A stretch of 64,000 nucleotides of DNA from an uncultured Eggerthellaceae bacterium (GTDB lineage Bacteria > Actinomycetota > Coriobacteriia > Coriobacteriales > Eggerthellaceae): positions 1-64,000 of the forward strand of contig CAKUNS010000003.1 in NCBI GenBank assembly GCA_934668515.1. The letters run 5' to 3'. Positions within the stretch are counted from its first letter, which is position 1, and each line of letters opens with the position of its first letter. The notes below the pieces were generated by a model. The model was not told the DNA's origin, ran no database searches, and saw only the letters and a program-made list of their open reading frames with translations. The position numbers and the translations under genes are program-made. Positions 48,841 to 57,494 of the stretch are shown here, in pieces.

Positions 48841-49989
48841 TCAGTAATCCTTGGCGCCTGGAGAGCTCATCCAAGATTGATAGAATTCCTCGTACGCATC
48901 GGCCAAGATGGCCTCGCGCGCACGAGCCATCAAGTCGATCAAGAAATGAATGTTGTGCATCGACAGCAAGATGCCGCCAAGCATCTCCTTCTGCTTCACC
49001 AAATGGCGAACGTAAGCACGCGAATGGTTACGACACACAGGGCAAGTGCACTCGGGGTCGAGCGGCCCGAAGTCATGCGCGTACTTCGCGTTGCGCATGT
49101 TCATGCGACCCTGGCTGGAAAAAGCGGTTCCCATGCGGCCGGTGCGCGTAGGCAAAACGCAGTCGAACATGTCGACGCCTTCACGAACGGCGCGAACGAG
49201 CGTGGTGGGATTGCCCACGCCCATCAAATAGCGAGGGCGATCGTCGGGTAGCGATCGTGCAACCGTGCCCAACGTCTCGAACATGACGTCATGCGGTTCA
49301 CCAACCGAGTAGCCGCCAATGCCGAAACCGCCGAAACGGCGGCCGCCGTTTGCCAGGCTTTCCCGCTCGATTTGCAGAAGATGTCGTACGCTCTCGAGGC
49401 GCAGATCCTCGAACATGCCGCCCTGAACGATGCCGAACAACGTTTGATCGGGTTTTTTGTGAGCACGCAGGCAACGCTCGGCCCACTCCCACGAGAGCTT
49501 CGTGGATGCGGCGACATCCTTCCTCTCGGCTGGATAACCGATGCACTGGTCAAGCTGCATGCAGATGTCGGCGCCGATCTTCTCCTGAATGAGCATGTTC
49601 GACTCCGGCGTCCAACGGTGCTTGCTGCCGTCGTAGTCAAGCGACTGGAAGCTGACGCCCTCATCGTCCTCGGACATCATATGCGCCAAGCTGAACAGCT
49701 GGAAGCCGCCCGAGTCGGTAAGCATGGGGCCGTCGTAGCTCATGAACTTCTGAACGCCGCCTGCTTCTTCAACAAGGTCGGCGCCGGGACGCATATACAG
49801 ATGATACGTGTTCGCCAGGACAACCTGGCTTCCCAGCTCGTGAAGCTGGTCGACCGTGATGCCCTTGACCGTGGCATGCGTGCCCACCGGCATGAACATC
49901 GGGGTCTTGAAGCTGCCATGCGCGGTTTCGTAGCTGCCCGCACGCGCGTGCCCGCTTGTAGCTTCAATCGTGTAATCGAAAAGCGCCAT
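48841..49989 (-). CDS. tgt: tRNA-guanine (queuine) transglycosylase
   Basis: Exchanges G34 for preQ1 in tRNAs with GUN anticodons. The general-base Asp is in GPMLTDSGGFQLFSL, the nucleophile Asp in MFDCVLPTRTGRMGTAF, and the zinc site in CTCPVCRNHSRAY plus a later His in LLSMHNIHFL. Length 382 is normal, and AGGAGGAAGCGAAG precedes the ATG. It is divergent from queH-queA, which carry out the next steps on the same tRNA. Confidence 0.97.
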   Translation of the reverse strand: MALFDYTIEATSGHARAGSYETAHGSFKTPMFMPVGTHATVKGITVDQLHELGSQVVLANTYHLYMRPGADLVEEAGGVQKFMSYDGPMLTDSGGFQLFSLAHMMSEDDEGVSFQSLDYDGSKHRWTPESNMLIQEKIGADICMQLDQCIGYPAERKDVAASTKLSWEWAERCLRAHKKPDQTLFGIVQGGMFEDLRLESVRHLLQIERESLANGGRRFGGFGIGGYSVGEPHDVMFETLGTVARSLPDDRPRYLMGVGNPTTLVRAVREGVDMFDCVLPTRTGRMGTAFSSQGRMNMRNAKYAHDFGPLDPECTCPVCRNHSRAYVRHLVKQKEMLGGILLSMHNIHFLIDLMARAREAILADAYEEFYQSWMSSPGAKDY

Positions 49990-50060
49990 CTTCGCTTCCT
50001 CCTGGGTCGTTAATCCATCGTGATAGTATACGGTACGCCGAAGGAAGGGGTGAAAAGACG

Positions 50061-50861
50061 ATGAAAATGCTGTTGCACGCGTGCTGCGCCCCGTGCTCTC
50101 TCGAGCCGACGCGCATCCTGCTGGAGCGCGGCGCCGACATCACCGTTTACTTCTCTAATTCGAACATCGCGCCTAAGGCAGAGTATGACAAACGCCTCGC
50201 CGAGCTGCGCACGTTCGCCAATGAAGCCGGGTTGCATCTGATCGAAGGCGAATTCGAGCCTGCCGCCTGGGAAAACACCGCAGGCGCTATCGGCAAAAGG
50301 CTCGCGGCAGAATGCAACATCAACGACTTCTCGTGCGACGTAGAAACCGTCGCCGAGCTTCTTGACGATGAGCATCGCCAAGAACGCTGCCGCGCCTGTT
50401 ATCGCCAGCGGCTGGAAGAAAGCGCCAAAGCTGCAGTGGATGGCGGCTTTGACACGCTATCCACCACGCTTGCCGTAAGCCCCTACCAGTTCACCGAAGT
50501 GATTCGCGAAGAGCTTGACCGCGCTTGCGCGCAGTACGGCCTTACCCCCTACTTCGAAGACTGGCGCCCGTTCTACGACAATGCCACGGCCCGTAGCCGC
50601 GAAATGGGCATGTACCGCCAGAATTACTGCGGGTGCCGTTTCTCGATTGCCGAAGGATGTGCCACACGCGAATTCATCAAGCACCGCAACGCGCAGAAGA
50701 AGGCTCAAGAACGAGCGACGCATGCAGACGAGATCGCCGCTGCCGAAGCGCAACGCAAAGAGCGCGCGGCTGAACGCAGCGCCTACAATAAGAAACAGGA
50801 GCGCAAACGCGCTGTTCTGAAAGCACTCAAGGAACAGCGCAACGCGTCATCCGAGGAATAA
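50061..50861 (+). CDS. queH: Epoxyqueuosine reductase QueH
   Basis: The DUF208-type reductase that replaces QueG in many bacteria for the last step of queuosine synthesis. Signatures are HACCAPCS at the N-terminus, ERCRACYRQRL in the middle and YRQNYCGCRFS, giving the Cys residues needed for the [4Fe-4S] cluster and the redox pair. The C-terminal 60 residues are a charged helix (AQKKAQERATHADE...) beyond the conserved domain. Start ATG at 50061. queA follows 22 nt later. Confidence 0.93.
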   Translation: MKMLLHACCAPCSLEPTRILLERGADITVYFSNSNIAPKAEYDKRLAELRTFANEAGLHLIEGEFEPAAWENTAGAIGKRLAAECNINDFSCDVETVAELLDDEHRQERCRACYRQRLEESAKAAVDGGFDTLSTTLAVSPYQFTEVIREELDRACAQYGLTPYFEDWRPFYDNATARSREMGMYRQNYCGCRFSIAEGCATREFIKHRNAQKKAQERATHADEIAAAEAQRKERAAERSAYNKKQERKRAVLKALKEQRNASSEE

Positions 50862-50883
50862 ACCAACCACAAGGAAACCAACC

Positions 50884-52050
50884 GTGAAAACCAGTGACTT
50901 CGATTACGACCTGCCTCAAGAATTGATCGCCCAAGAGCCCGCAGCAGTTCGCGACGGCTGCCGCATGCTGGTGATGGACCGCGAATCCGGCGCTCTTGAG
51001 GACCGCGTCTTCCGCGACATCGAGGAGTACCTGAACCCGGGCGACCTGCTGGTTGCCAACGAAACCCGCGTTCTGCCTGCGCGCTTGCTTGGCGCGAAGC
51101 GCAACACGGGCGGCCAAGCGGAGGTGTTCCTTCTGCGCCAGGTGAAGGGCGACGCCGCACAGGCTTATCTAGACGAGAGCCTGACCAAGTCCGTTAACCA
51201 GCAAGCGATTTGGGAAGTTCTCGTCCGCCCCGGCAAGCGCCTGAAACCGGGCAGCGGTGCCGTCGTCGACTTCGTCGGCCGCGACGGTCAGGTGGCTCTC
51301 TCCGCCGAAATCGTCGACTGGGCCGCCGCGAAGAAGACCGAGTCCAACGAAAACGAAGTTGCAGAAGAGGCTGCCAAAGGCGAGCGCATCGCACGTCTGA
51401 CCACCACGCTCCCCTCGCTTGACGAGGCTCTGCATGCCGTGGGTCACACGCCGCTTCCGCCCTACATCAAGAACTACGCGGGCGACGAGGAGCTCTACCA
51501 AACGGTGTACTCGCGCCATGAAGGATCCGCCGCAGCCCCAACCGCGGGCCTGCATTTCACGCCCGAGCTTATCGAACGCCTTGAGAAGAAGGGCGTTCGC
51601 TGGGAGACCGTCGATCTGGAAGTTGGCCTGGACACGTTCCGCGTGGTTGACGAGGACGACCCCTTGGAGCATAAGATGCACACCGAGTTCTACACGGTGC
51701 CGCAAAGCACGGTCGATGCCATCAACGAAACGCACGCAGCGGGCGGTCGCGTGATCGCTGTAGGCACCACCAGCACGCGAAGCCTTGAAAGCGCTTGGGA
51801 TGCCAGCGCAAACGACGGAAAGGGCGCGCTGGTCGCGCGCAACCGCGCAACCACCAACCTGTTCCTGTATCCCGGCAAGGAATTCCACGTGATCGACGGC
51901 CTAATCACCAACTTCCATGTGCCACGCTCAACCCTCATGATGCTGGTCAGCGCTTTCTCGTCGCGCGACAACATCATGAATGCGTACCAACACGCCATCG
52001 AAGAGCGCTATCGCATGCTTTCGTTCGGCGACGCCATGTTCTTGAGATAG
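50884..52050 (+). CDS. queA: SAM:tRNA ribosyltransferase-isomerase QueA
   Basis: Transfers and isomerises the ribosyl part of SAM onto preQ1-tRNA to give epoxyqueuosine. Motifs: FDYDLPQELIAQEP at the N-terminus, EDRVFRDIEEYLNPGDLLV, GSAAAPTAGLHFTPELI and LITNFHVPRSTLMMLVSAF. Length is 388, longer than the usual 340-360 because of a charged loop (AAKKTESNENEVAEEAAKG). Start is GTG at 50884 with AAGGAAACCAACC upstream. A terminator follows. Confidence 0.95.
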   Translation: MKTSDFDYDLPQELIAQEPAAVRDGCRMLVMDRESGALEDRVFRDIEEYLNPGDLLVANETRVLPARLLGAKRNTGGQAEVFLLRQVKGDAAQAYLDESLTKSVNQQAIWEVLVRPGKRLKPGSGAVVDFVGRDGQVALSAEIVDWAAAKKTESNENEVAEEAAKGERIARLTTTLPSLDEALHAVGHTPLPPYIKNYAGDEELYQTVYSRHEGSAAAPTAGLHFTPELIERLEKKGVRWETVDLEVGLDTFRVVDEDDPLEHKMHTEFYTVPQSTVDAINETHAAGGRVIAVGTTSTRSLESAWDASANDGKGALVARNRATTNLFLYPGKEFHVIDGLITNFHVPRSTLMMLVSAFSSRDNIMNAYQHAIEERYRMLSFGDAMFLR

Positions 52051-52115
52051 TGCTCGTCTCCGATCGGCGCCGCTCAAAACCAACGGCCGCCGGCTAAATC
52101 GCCTCGCAGCAAACG

Positions 52116-52157
52116 AAAGGCTCGGACCGACTTGATCGACGGTTCGAGCCTTTCCTG
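52116..52157 (+). terminator. Terminator after queA
   Basis: AAAGGCTCGGACCG (52116-52129) pairs with CGGTTCGAGCCTTT (52140-52153), 13 of 14 plus a wobble, around a 10-nt loop. The T-run is short (TTTCC), so strength is uncertain. Confidence 0.6.
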
Positions 52158-52164
52158 TGCACAC

Positions 52165-52194
52165 GAAAAACGGCCCCGCATTCGCGAGGCCGTT
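52165..52194 (-). terminator. Terminator after cspA
   Basis: On the minus strand AACGGCC pairs with GGCCGTT around a 12-nt loop that can pair further (TCGCG/GCGG), followed by TTTCG. Confidence 0.75.
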
Positions 52195-52231
52195 AAGCTT
52201 TGTTAGAAGAAAATCTTGGGGATTCCCAGAC

Positions 52232-52435
52232 TTAGAGCTTCGTTACATTGCTTGCCTGGAGCTTGCCGTTCTGGCCCGTGGTGATTTCAAAGGAAACAGC
52301 CTGGCCCTCGTCGAGCGTCTTGAAGCCGTCCATCTTGATCTCAGAGTAATGGACGAACAGATCTTCGCCGCCCTCCTGAGAAATGAAGCCATAGCCTTTT
52401 TCCGGGTTGAACCACTTAACAGTACCTTGCGCCAT
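52232..52435 (-). CDS. cspA: Cold-shock-domain protein (CspA family)
   Basis: A 67-residue single OB fold that binds single-stranded RNA and DNA. RNP1 is KGYGFIS and RNP2 is DLFVHYSEI, both intact; the N-terminus MAQGTVKWFNPEKGYG is typical. The gene is monocistronic with its own promoter, a structured leader of about 90 nt and a terminator. Whether it is cold-induced cannot be read from sequence. Confidence 0.96.
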   Translation of the reverse strand: MAQGTVKWFNPEKGYGFISQEGGEDLFVHYSEIKMDGFKTLDEGQAVSFEITTGQNGKLQASNVTKL

Positions 52436-52538
52436 CTTAAATCCTCTTTTCTCCCCCCGATGTCGTCGGAAGGGTAAAACTGCGTGCTGTATGGCGACAA
52501 CACTTTGCCTTCACCTCAAAGGCAACGGATTAACTATA
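52436..52538 (-). promoter_or_regulatory. cspA promoter and structured 5' leader
   Basis: TATAGT (minus strand, 52533-52538) is a plausible -10, with only a weak -35 upstream. The transcribed leader would contain a perfect hairpin TTGCCTT-TGAGGTG-AAGGCAA (52505-52525) right at its 5' end and then a purine-rich ribosome site (AGAGGATTTAAG). Long structured leaders are common on csp mRNAs. Confidence 0.45.
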
Positions 52539-52637
52539 CGCTACCCGCACTGGTTTTCTCACGAGAGATTCCGTCGATAGTCCTTTTTTATGAGCGGAAC
52601 GTCCAAGAGAGAACAGTCCCCGAAATAACAGGCGAGA

Positions 52638-53108
52638 TCAGCGCGAATCTAAAAGGTCTTCGAGGTCGTCAATGCTACCGATGGACAGCGACTCGAGGGC
52701 ATCGAGATCATCGGATTCGCCCGTTACCTCAAGCTGCGACAAATCGGCTGGATCGTCTGGCAACTCAAAACCATATGACTGCGCAAGGGCTAGCGCCTGA
52801 CGTTTGCGAACGTCGGCCAAATCGTGCTCGCAAGCATCCGTTAAGTACTGGGACTCGAGAAGCAGCCCATGAGCTATATACGACACTACCTGAGGGTCGA
52901 CTCCAGAAACGCGCAGCACCTGAGCGATTGACTCGGGAGACAAAGAAAGAAGCGCCGCGCCGTCAAGATCCGTAGCGGAAGAGATGGCGTTTTCGAGCGT
53001 CTGCGCGGCAAGAAGCGGGTTGTCTTCTTTTTGGCGCTGCTGCAAGCTTCTTGCCAATGCCTGAAAGAACACCAGAAGCTGCTTCATGAGATAATCGCGC
53101 TGAAACAT
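52638..53108 (-). CDS. Small acidic protein after ruvB, possibly DUF6483-like
   Basis: 156 residues. The N-terminus MFQRDYLMKQLLVFFQALAR resembles, from memory, the DUF6483 family; I am not certain of this. The middle (SPESIAQVLRVSGVDPQVV) looks helical and the last 40 residues are strongly acidic (Asp/Glu/Leu/Ser). No catalytic motif or signal peptide is seen. It starts 9 nt after the ruvB stop behind GGGATCGCTC, so it is the last gene of the ruvCAB operon. Confidence 0.72.
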   Translation of the reverse strand: MFQRDYLMKQLLVFFQALARSLQQRQKEDNPLLAAQTLENAISSATDLDGAALLSLSPESIAQVLRVSGVDPQVVSYIAHGLLLESQYLTDACEHDLADVRKRQALALAQSYGFELPDDPADLSQLEVTGESDDLDALESLSIGSIDDLEDLLDSR

Positions 53109-53117
53109 GAGCGATCC

Positions 53118-54245
53118 CTACATACCTTCTGGCGGCTTCACGCCCAAATGCTCGAAAGCGCGCAGCGTCGCCTGTCTGCCTTTCGGCGTGCGAGCGATCA
53201 GGCCGCACTGCATAAGAAACGGCTCGTACACATCCTCGATGGTGTCGACGTCCTCGGAAAGCGCCGAGGCGATGGTGTTCACGCCAACCGGTCGGCCACC
53301 GAACTGCACGGCGAGGAGCTGCAATATACGATTGTCCATGGCGTCAAGACCAAGCGGGTCGACGTCGTAGAACGAAAGCGCCTCGGCAGCCACGTCTTCG
53401 TTAATCGCCCCGTCGCCACGAACCTGAGCCCAATCACGAACGCGTTTAAGCAATCGATTTGCCAAGCGCGGCGTGCCGCGGGAGCGACGTGCGATTTCCA
53501 AAGCGCCGTCTTGCGTGATAGGCACATCTAGGATGTCGGCTGATCGGCTTACGATAAGGGCAAGCTCTTCGGGAGTATAGTACTGAAGACGGAATGCGAT
53601 TCCGAAGCGATCGCGCAAGGGACCCGTAAGCAAACCTGTACGCGTGGTTGCCCCGATAAGCGTGAAATGCGGCAGATCGATCCTGATGGAGCGAGCAGCG
53701 GGACCTTTGCCTACCACAATATCGAGAACGTAGTCTTCAAGAGCCGGGTACAAGACCTCTTCAACCATGCGATTGAGGCGATGGATCTCGTCGATGAATA
53801 GAACGTCGCCCTCCTCGAGATTGGTGAGGATAGCGGCAAGATCGCCCGTACGCTCGATGGCAGGACCGCTTGTCGTCTTGATATTAGAGCCAAGCTCGTT
53901 CGCAACAACGGTTGAAAGCGTCGTCTTACCCAAACCCGGAGGGCCCGAGAACAAAATGTGGTCGACTGTCTCCCCGCGTTCCTTCGCAGCTTGGATCATG
54001 ATGTCCAGAGAGTCCTTGATCTTCTCCTGCCCGATGTAATCGGAGAGCATCTTTGGTCGCAGGCTGCGATCGAGCGCAAGGTCATCCTCTTGCAAATCGG
54101 CAGATACCGCACGAGAACGCGCATCGCCAAACGAACCGCGCGCGGCCTGCGACAGTGAGGCCCCCACGCCAGGGCGCGACGAGCCGAAGCCGCCCGCATC
54201 GGGCGATTCGAACACCAAACCTTCTATTTCGACTTTAGTATTCAT
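53118..54245 (-). CDS. ruvB: Holliday junction branch-migration helicase RuvB
   Basis: AAA+ motor of the RuvAB complex. Walker A is FSGPPGLGKTTLSTVVANE, Walker B VLFIDEIHRLN, sensor 1 GATTRTGLLTGPLRDRFG and sensor 2 RSRGTPRLANRLLKRVRD. The core starts near residue 50 (LRPKMLSDYIGQEKIK); the preceding residues are an extra Gly/Ser/Ala-rich extension. I use the ATG at 54245: AGGTGG precedes it, whereas the GTG two codons upstream lies inside that ribosome site. ruvA ends a few bases upstream. Confidence 0.96.
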   Translation of the reverse strand: MNTKVEIEGLVFESPDAGGFGSSRPGVGASLSQAARGSFGDARSRAVSADLQEDDLALDRSLRPKMLSDYIGQEKIKDSLDIMIQAAKERGETVDHILFSGPPGLGKTTLSTVVANELGSNIKTTSGPAIERTGDLAAILTNLEEGDVLFIDEIHRLNRMVEEVLYPALEDYVLDIVVGKGPAARSIRIDLPHFTLIGATTRTGLLTGPLRDRFGIAFRLQYYTPEELALIVSRSADILDVPITQDGALEIARRSRGTPRLANRLLKRVRDWAQVRGDGAINEDVAAEALSFYDVDPLGLDAMDNRILQLLAVQFGGRPVGVNTIASALSEDVDTIEDVYEPFLMQCGLIARTPKGRQATLRAFEHLGVKPPEGM

Positions 54246-54254
54246 GACCACCTG

Positions 54255-54851
54255 TTATGCATTCGTTCCAAGTCGCTTCAACGCGTATTGTAGCAGCGCG
54301 CTATCGTTAGTCCCTTCAGGGGCCCCCTTCAATGCGAGATCGGCCTCGGCGGAGGTGAAGCCCATAGACAGAAGGGCCTCGCGTGCGATCTCGATAGTGG
54401 AGCTTGCCTGGTCGCTTTGTTGGGCGGGGGCGAACAAACTAACAGCATCTTGATCGAACGAGCCTTTCAGCTCGAGCACGATACGCGATGCAGTTTTCTT
54501 CCCTACGCCAGGAATGCGCTGAACCGCCGCGATGTCTTGCTCGGAAATAATGCCAAGCAGAGCTTCAGGGCTGTACGTAGACAAAGCAGCCAATGCCACC
54601 TTCGGCCCTACGCCGGAAACGCTGATGAGTTTCTCGAACAGAGCCTTTTCCTCGGCGGATAGGAAGCCGTAAAGAGACATGCCGTCGTCTCGCACCTGCA
54701 TGTATGTGAAAATCTGAGCACGCTGGCCAATCTCGGGGAGCTTCGACAAGCTTGTTTGGGACATGCCGACCTCGAAGCCGACGCCGTTCACATCAAGATA
54801 GACGCAAGTAAGCGTTTTAGCTTCGACGGTTCCCTTCAAGAACGAGATCAT
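54255..54851 (-). CDS. ruvA: Holliday junction DNA-binding protein RuvA
   Basis: Tetrameric junction-binding partner of RuvB. N-terminal OB fold (MISFLKGTVEAKTLTCVYLD, VRDDGMSLYGFLSAEEKALF), two helix-hairpin-helix motifs (LISVSGVGPKVALAAL and IQRIPGVGKKTASRIVLEL-like) and a C-terminal RuvB-binding domain ending EADLALKGAPEGTNDSALLQ. Start ATG at 54851 behind AAAGGGGAATACGCC. It sits between ruvC and ruvB. Confidence 0.95.
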   Translation of the reverse strand: MISFLKGTVEAKTLTCVYLDVNGVGFEVGMSQTSLSKLPEIGQRAQIFTYMQVRDDGMSLYGFLSAEEKALFEKLISVSGVGPKVALAALSTYSPEALLGIISEQDIAAVQRIPGVGKKTASRIVLELKGSFDQDAVSLFAPAQQSDQASSTIEIAREALLSMGFTSAEADLALKGAPEGTNDSALLQYALKRLGTNA

Positions 54852-54867
54852 GGCGTATTCCCCTTTT

Positions 54868-55374
54868 TCATCGACGCGCAAGCTGCGCGGTTAAGCCATC
54901 GTGCGTGGTGAAGCATATCGCTGCGGCAAGGGCATCGGCCGCATGGTCGGGATGAGGCTCCTTCTCTAATGAGAGGAGCTGTTTGACCATGTAGGTGACC
55001 TGGTCTTTATCGGCCGTACCCGTTCCCACTACCGCCAGTTTGATCTGACGAGGGGAAAACTCGCCCACCTCAAGAGCGCCCTGAGAGCAAGCGACCAAGG
55101 CCGCACCCCGAGCTTGGCCCGTTGCGAACGCGGCGGTGATGTTCTGACCGAACCAAACCGTTTCGATACCACAACATTGCGGATTGAAGCGATCGATGAC
55201 GGCGGACATTTGCTCGTGTATCTTACCAAGACGATGCACAAGCGGCCATGAGGCAGGCGTGCTAATGCAGCCGTAAGCCTCGCAAGCGAGCCTTGACCCC
55301 GACTGCCTGACGATTCCCCAGCCCGTGTTCGCAAGCCCGGGATCGATGCCCAGTATGACCCGTTCGACCGTCAT
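54868..55374 (-). CDS. ruvC: Crossover junction endodeoxyribonuclease RuvC
   Basis: Resolves Holliday junctions. The RNase H-like fold carries the catalytic acids: Asp in ILGIDPGLANTGWG, Glu in CGIETVWFGQN, and the C-terminal DHAADALAAAICF pair. Length is 168 residues when started at ATG 55374 (GGGGAGG just upstream); the extension to 55440 has no RuvC sequence and lies over the promoter. First gene of ruvC-ruvA-ruvB. Confidence 0.95.
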   Translation of the reverse strand: MTVERVILGIDPGLANTGWGIVRQSGSRLACEAYGCISTPASWPLVHRLGKIHEQMSAVIDRFNPQCCGIETVWFGQNITAAFATGQARGAALVACSQGALEVGEFSPRQIKLAVVGTGTADKDQVTYMVKQLLSLEKEPHPDHAADALAAAICFTTHDGLTAQLARR

Positions 55375-55401
55375 GCCTCCCCTTGTGTTGCCGTTTTTGC
55401 A

Positions 55402-55430
55402 ATTATAGAACATCTGTTTGTGTTTCTCAA
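55402..55430 (-). promoter_or_regulatory. ruvCAB promoter with LexA-like element in the spacer
   Basis: On the minus strand TTGAGA (55425-55430), a 17-bp spacer and TATAAT (55402-55407) form a strong sigma-70-type promoter. On the plus strand the spacer contains GAACATCTGTTT (55408-55419), which matches GAACRNRYGTTY except at one purine position. The placement would let LexA occlude the promoter. Confidence 0.62.
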
Positions 55431-55482
55431 ACAGAAACACCCGCCGCCCAAAAGATAGGCGACGGGTGTTGGATTTCTGTTT
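55429..55482 (-). terminator. Terminator after yebC
   Basis: On the minus strand ACACCCGTCGCC pairs with GGCGGCGGGTGT around an AT-rich loop, followed by TTCTGTTT. Outer arms AAACAGAAA / TTTCTGTTT extend the stem. Confidence 0.8.
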
Positions 55483-55494
55483 GAAAGCGGGAGG

Positions 55495-56298
55495 TTACTC
55501 GGCGTCGAGAGCCTCTGCGATCTCGTCGGTGATATCCATTGCGTGGTAAACGTTCTGGAGATCCTCAAGCTCTTCCAGCTTGTCAATAAGGCGCATGACC
55601 TTCTGAGCATCGGAAACGGAAACCGTCGCCGGAGTGTTCGGGATCATGGTGAGCTCGGCGCCCTTGGTCTGGATGTCCTGAGCCTCGATAGCCTTCTTAA
55701 CGGCCATGAGGTCGCTAGCGCCGGTGTAGACGATCCACTCGTCGCCGGTGTCCTCGTAATCGTCGCCGCCAGCCTCGGCAACGGCCATCATGAACTCGTC
55801 CTCGTCGGCAGCTGCGCCGTTCGGGGCAACAGGGTTCTTCTTGTCGCCGGTCTCAACCTCTTTCGGGACCATGATCTGGCCCTTACGGTCGAACTGGAAC
55901 GCAACGGAGCCGGAGGTGCCCAGGTTGCCACCATGATGAGCAAAGGCAGCGCGAACATCGGCAGCGGTACGGTTACGGTTGTCGGTAAGAGCCTCGCAGA
56001 AGATAGCGACGCCAGCAGGACCGTAACCCTCGTACGTCACGGTTTCGTAGTTAGCAGCATCCTTACCGGAGCCGAACGCCTTGTCGATAGCGGTCTTGAT
56101 CTTGTCCTTGGGCAGCGAGTAGCCCTTGGCCTTCTCGATTGCGGCGGCGAGAGACGCGTTGTTGTCAGGGTTGGGGTCGCCACCTTCCTTGGCTGCAACG
56201 GTGATGTTACGGGCGAGCTTAGAGAACAAAGCCGAACGCTTAGCGTCCTGAGCGGCCTTGCGGTGTTTGGTGGTAGCCCACTTTGAATGACCTGACAT
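55495..56298 (-). CDS. yebC: YebC/PmpR family protein (TACO1-type)
   Basis: Three-domain protein starting MSGHSKWATTKHRKAAQDAK, with NARLAAAIEKAK-like and YEGYGPAGVAIFCEALTDNRNRT segments that are diagnostic. Family members act in translation of difficult sequences (TACO1-like) or as transcription regulators; the exact role here is open. It is 267 residues, with a loop of about 15 extra residues (KKNPVAPNGAAADEDE). GGAAGGAACCGC precedes the ATG. It lies directly upstream of ruvCAB, an old neighbourhood in many bacteria, but has its own terminator here. Confidence 0.94.
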   Translation of the reverse strand: MSGHSKWATTKHRKAAQDAKRSALFSKLARNITVAAKEGGDPNPDNNASLAAAIEKAKGYSLPKDKIKTAIDKAFGSGKDAANYETVTYEGYGPAGVAIFCEALTDNRNRTAADVRAAFAHHGGNLGTSGSVAFQFDRKGQIMVPKEVETGDKKNPVAPNGAAADEDEFMMAVAEAGGDDYEDTGDEWIVYTGASDLMAVKKAIEAQDIQTKGAELTMIPNTPATVSVSDAQKVMRLIDKLEELEDLQNVYHAMDITDEIAEALDAE

Positions 56299-56380
56299 GC
56301 GGTTCCTTCCAATAGCGCAATAAACAGCGATAGATTTTAGCACACAAGGAACACAAGACGAGATCTACTACAGGAACTGC

Positions 56381-56417
56381 AAAAAGGCGCAACCCCGACC
56401 TTGTCGAGGCTGCGCCT
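56381..56417 (-). terminator. Terminator after the SPFH gene
   Basis: On the minus strand AGGCGCAGCCTCGAC pairs with GTCGGGGTTGCGCCT (one bulge/wobble), followed by TTTTT. Confidence 0.85.
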
Positions 56418-56465
56418 GAACAAACCTGGGTCCTCGGCCGCAAGCTCGCATATTCCGCTGGATAG

Positions 56466-57422
56466 CTAGGCGAAACGCTGCTCCTGAGTAGAAGCGGCAT
56501 CCTCCGCGCCTTGAGCAGCTTGAGCGGCAAGGAGGTCGGGAAGGATCGAGGACTTGCCCCCGAAATTGGACGGAAGGACAACTGTCGAAGACCTGCCCGA
56601 CTCGGCGAAAGCCCCCATCATCTCGACCCACTGGGTGTAGGCGAAAAGATCGTTGGCCTCCTGCGCGGAAACGCCCGAGGACTTGATGGTGTCGAGCGAC
56701 GCAGCGATGCCGTCGGCGATGGCTTTGCGCTGGTTGGCAATGCCGATACCCGTTTGCTCCATGGCCTCGGCCTGAGCCCTTGCGGCAACGACGGTCTTGG
56801 TACGCTCAGCCTCGGCAAGCGCCTTGGCAGCCTCTTGGTCGCGCTGAGCGGAGTTGATGGCGTTCATAGAGCGCTCAACGTCCTTGGGCAACTCGATATT
56901 GGTGATAAGCGTCGTGATGATGTCGTAGCCATAGCCCGCCATGAGCTCGGTGACAGAATCCTTCACGTTCTGCGCGATGAGGTCCTTGTTGTCGAACACC
57001 TCGTCAAGCGTGTAGCCGGGGATCGCGGAGCGCAGCGCGTCGGCGATATAGCTTTCCATCTGATCGATGGGGTTGCTCAGGATATAGTAACTACGGTAGA
57101 CGCCCGACTGCTCAACCGACTGAGCCGGCATCTGATCGACGCGGAACTGAACCGAAACAGCCGTGCCGATGGTCACGTTATCCTTCGTCTTGCCGTTAAG
57201 CGAGTAGCGGGCTTCCTGCGTTCGCAGGTTGACGTTGGCGGCGCGGCGCTCGATGAACGGGATCAGGAAATGGAGGCCGGGGTTCACGATACGGTTGAAC
57301 TTGCCAAGACGCTCGATGATAGATGCTTCCTGCTGACGCACCACGAAGAGAACCGGAGAGCCAAGTGCCGTGGAGACGATCGAAGCGACGATGAAAATGA
57401 ACAGAAGGGTTGCCAGAATCAT
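56466..57422 (-). CDS. SPFH/Band 7 (stomatin/paraslipin-like) membrane protein
   Basis: One N-terminal membrane helix (MILATLLFIFIVASIVSTAL) is followed by the SPFH domain: QQEASIIERLGKFNRIVNPG, LHFLIPFIERR, VNLRTQEARYSLNGKTKDNV. A helical Ala/Glu/Gln-rich region (AAKALAEAERTKTVVAARA) and a Gln/Ala-rich tail follow. Such proteins form oligomeric membrane scaffolds and often pair with an NfeD-type protein or protease, but none lies next to it here. Start ATG at 57422 behind AAAGGACC. Confidence 0.9.
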   Translation of the reverse strand: MILATLLFIFIVASIVSTALGSPVLFVVRQQEASIIERLGKFNRIVNPGLHFLIPFIERRAANVNLRTQEARYSLNGKTKDNVTIGTAVSVQFRVDQMPAQSVEQSGVYRSYYILSNPIDQMESYIADALRSAIPGYTLDEVFDNKDLIAQNVKDSVTELMAGYGYDIITTLITNIELPKDVERSMNAINSAQRDQEAAKALAEAERTKTVVAARAQAEAMEQTGIGIANQRKAIADGIAASLDTIKSSGVSAQEANDLFAYTQWVEMMGAFAESGRSSTVVLPSNFGGKSSILPDLLAAQAAQGAEDAASTQEQRFA

Positions 57423-57494
57423 AGGATGGTCCTTTCCTTGGGAACACCCCCCAATACTAACTGAAATAGTCATTCCCCGCTTAGCGAAGGCACC

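Noticed and set aside
49990..50060. A preQ1 riboswitch between tgt and queH
   Set aside because: The gap is short and shows none of the conserved preQ1-I or preQ1-II elements that I could recognise.
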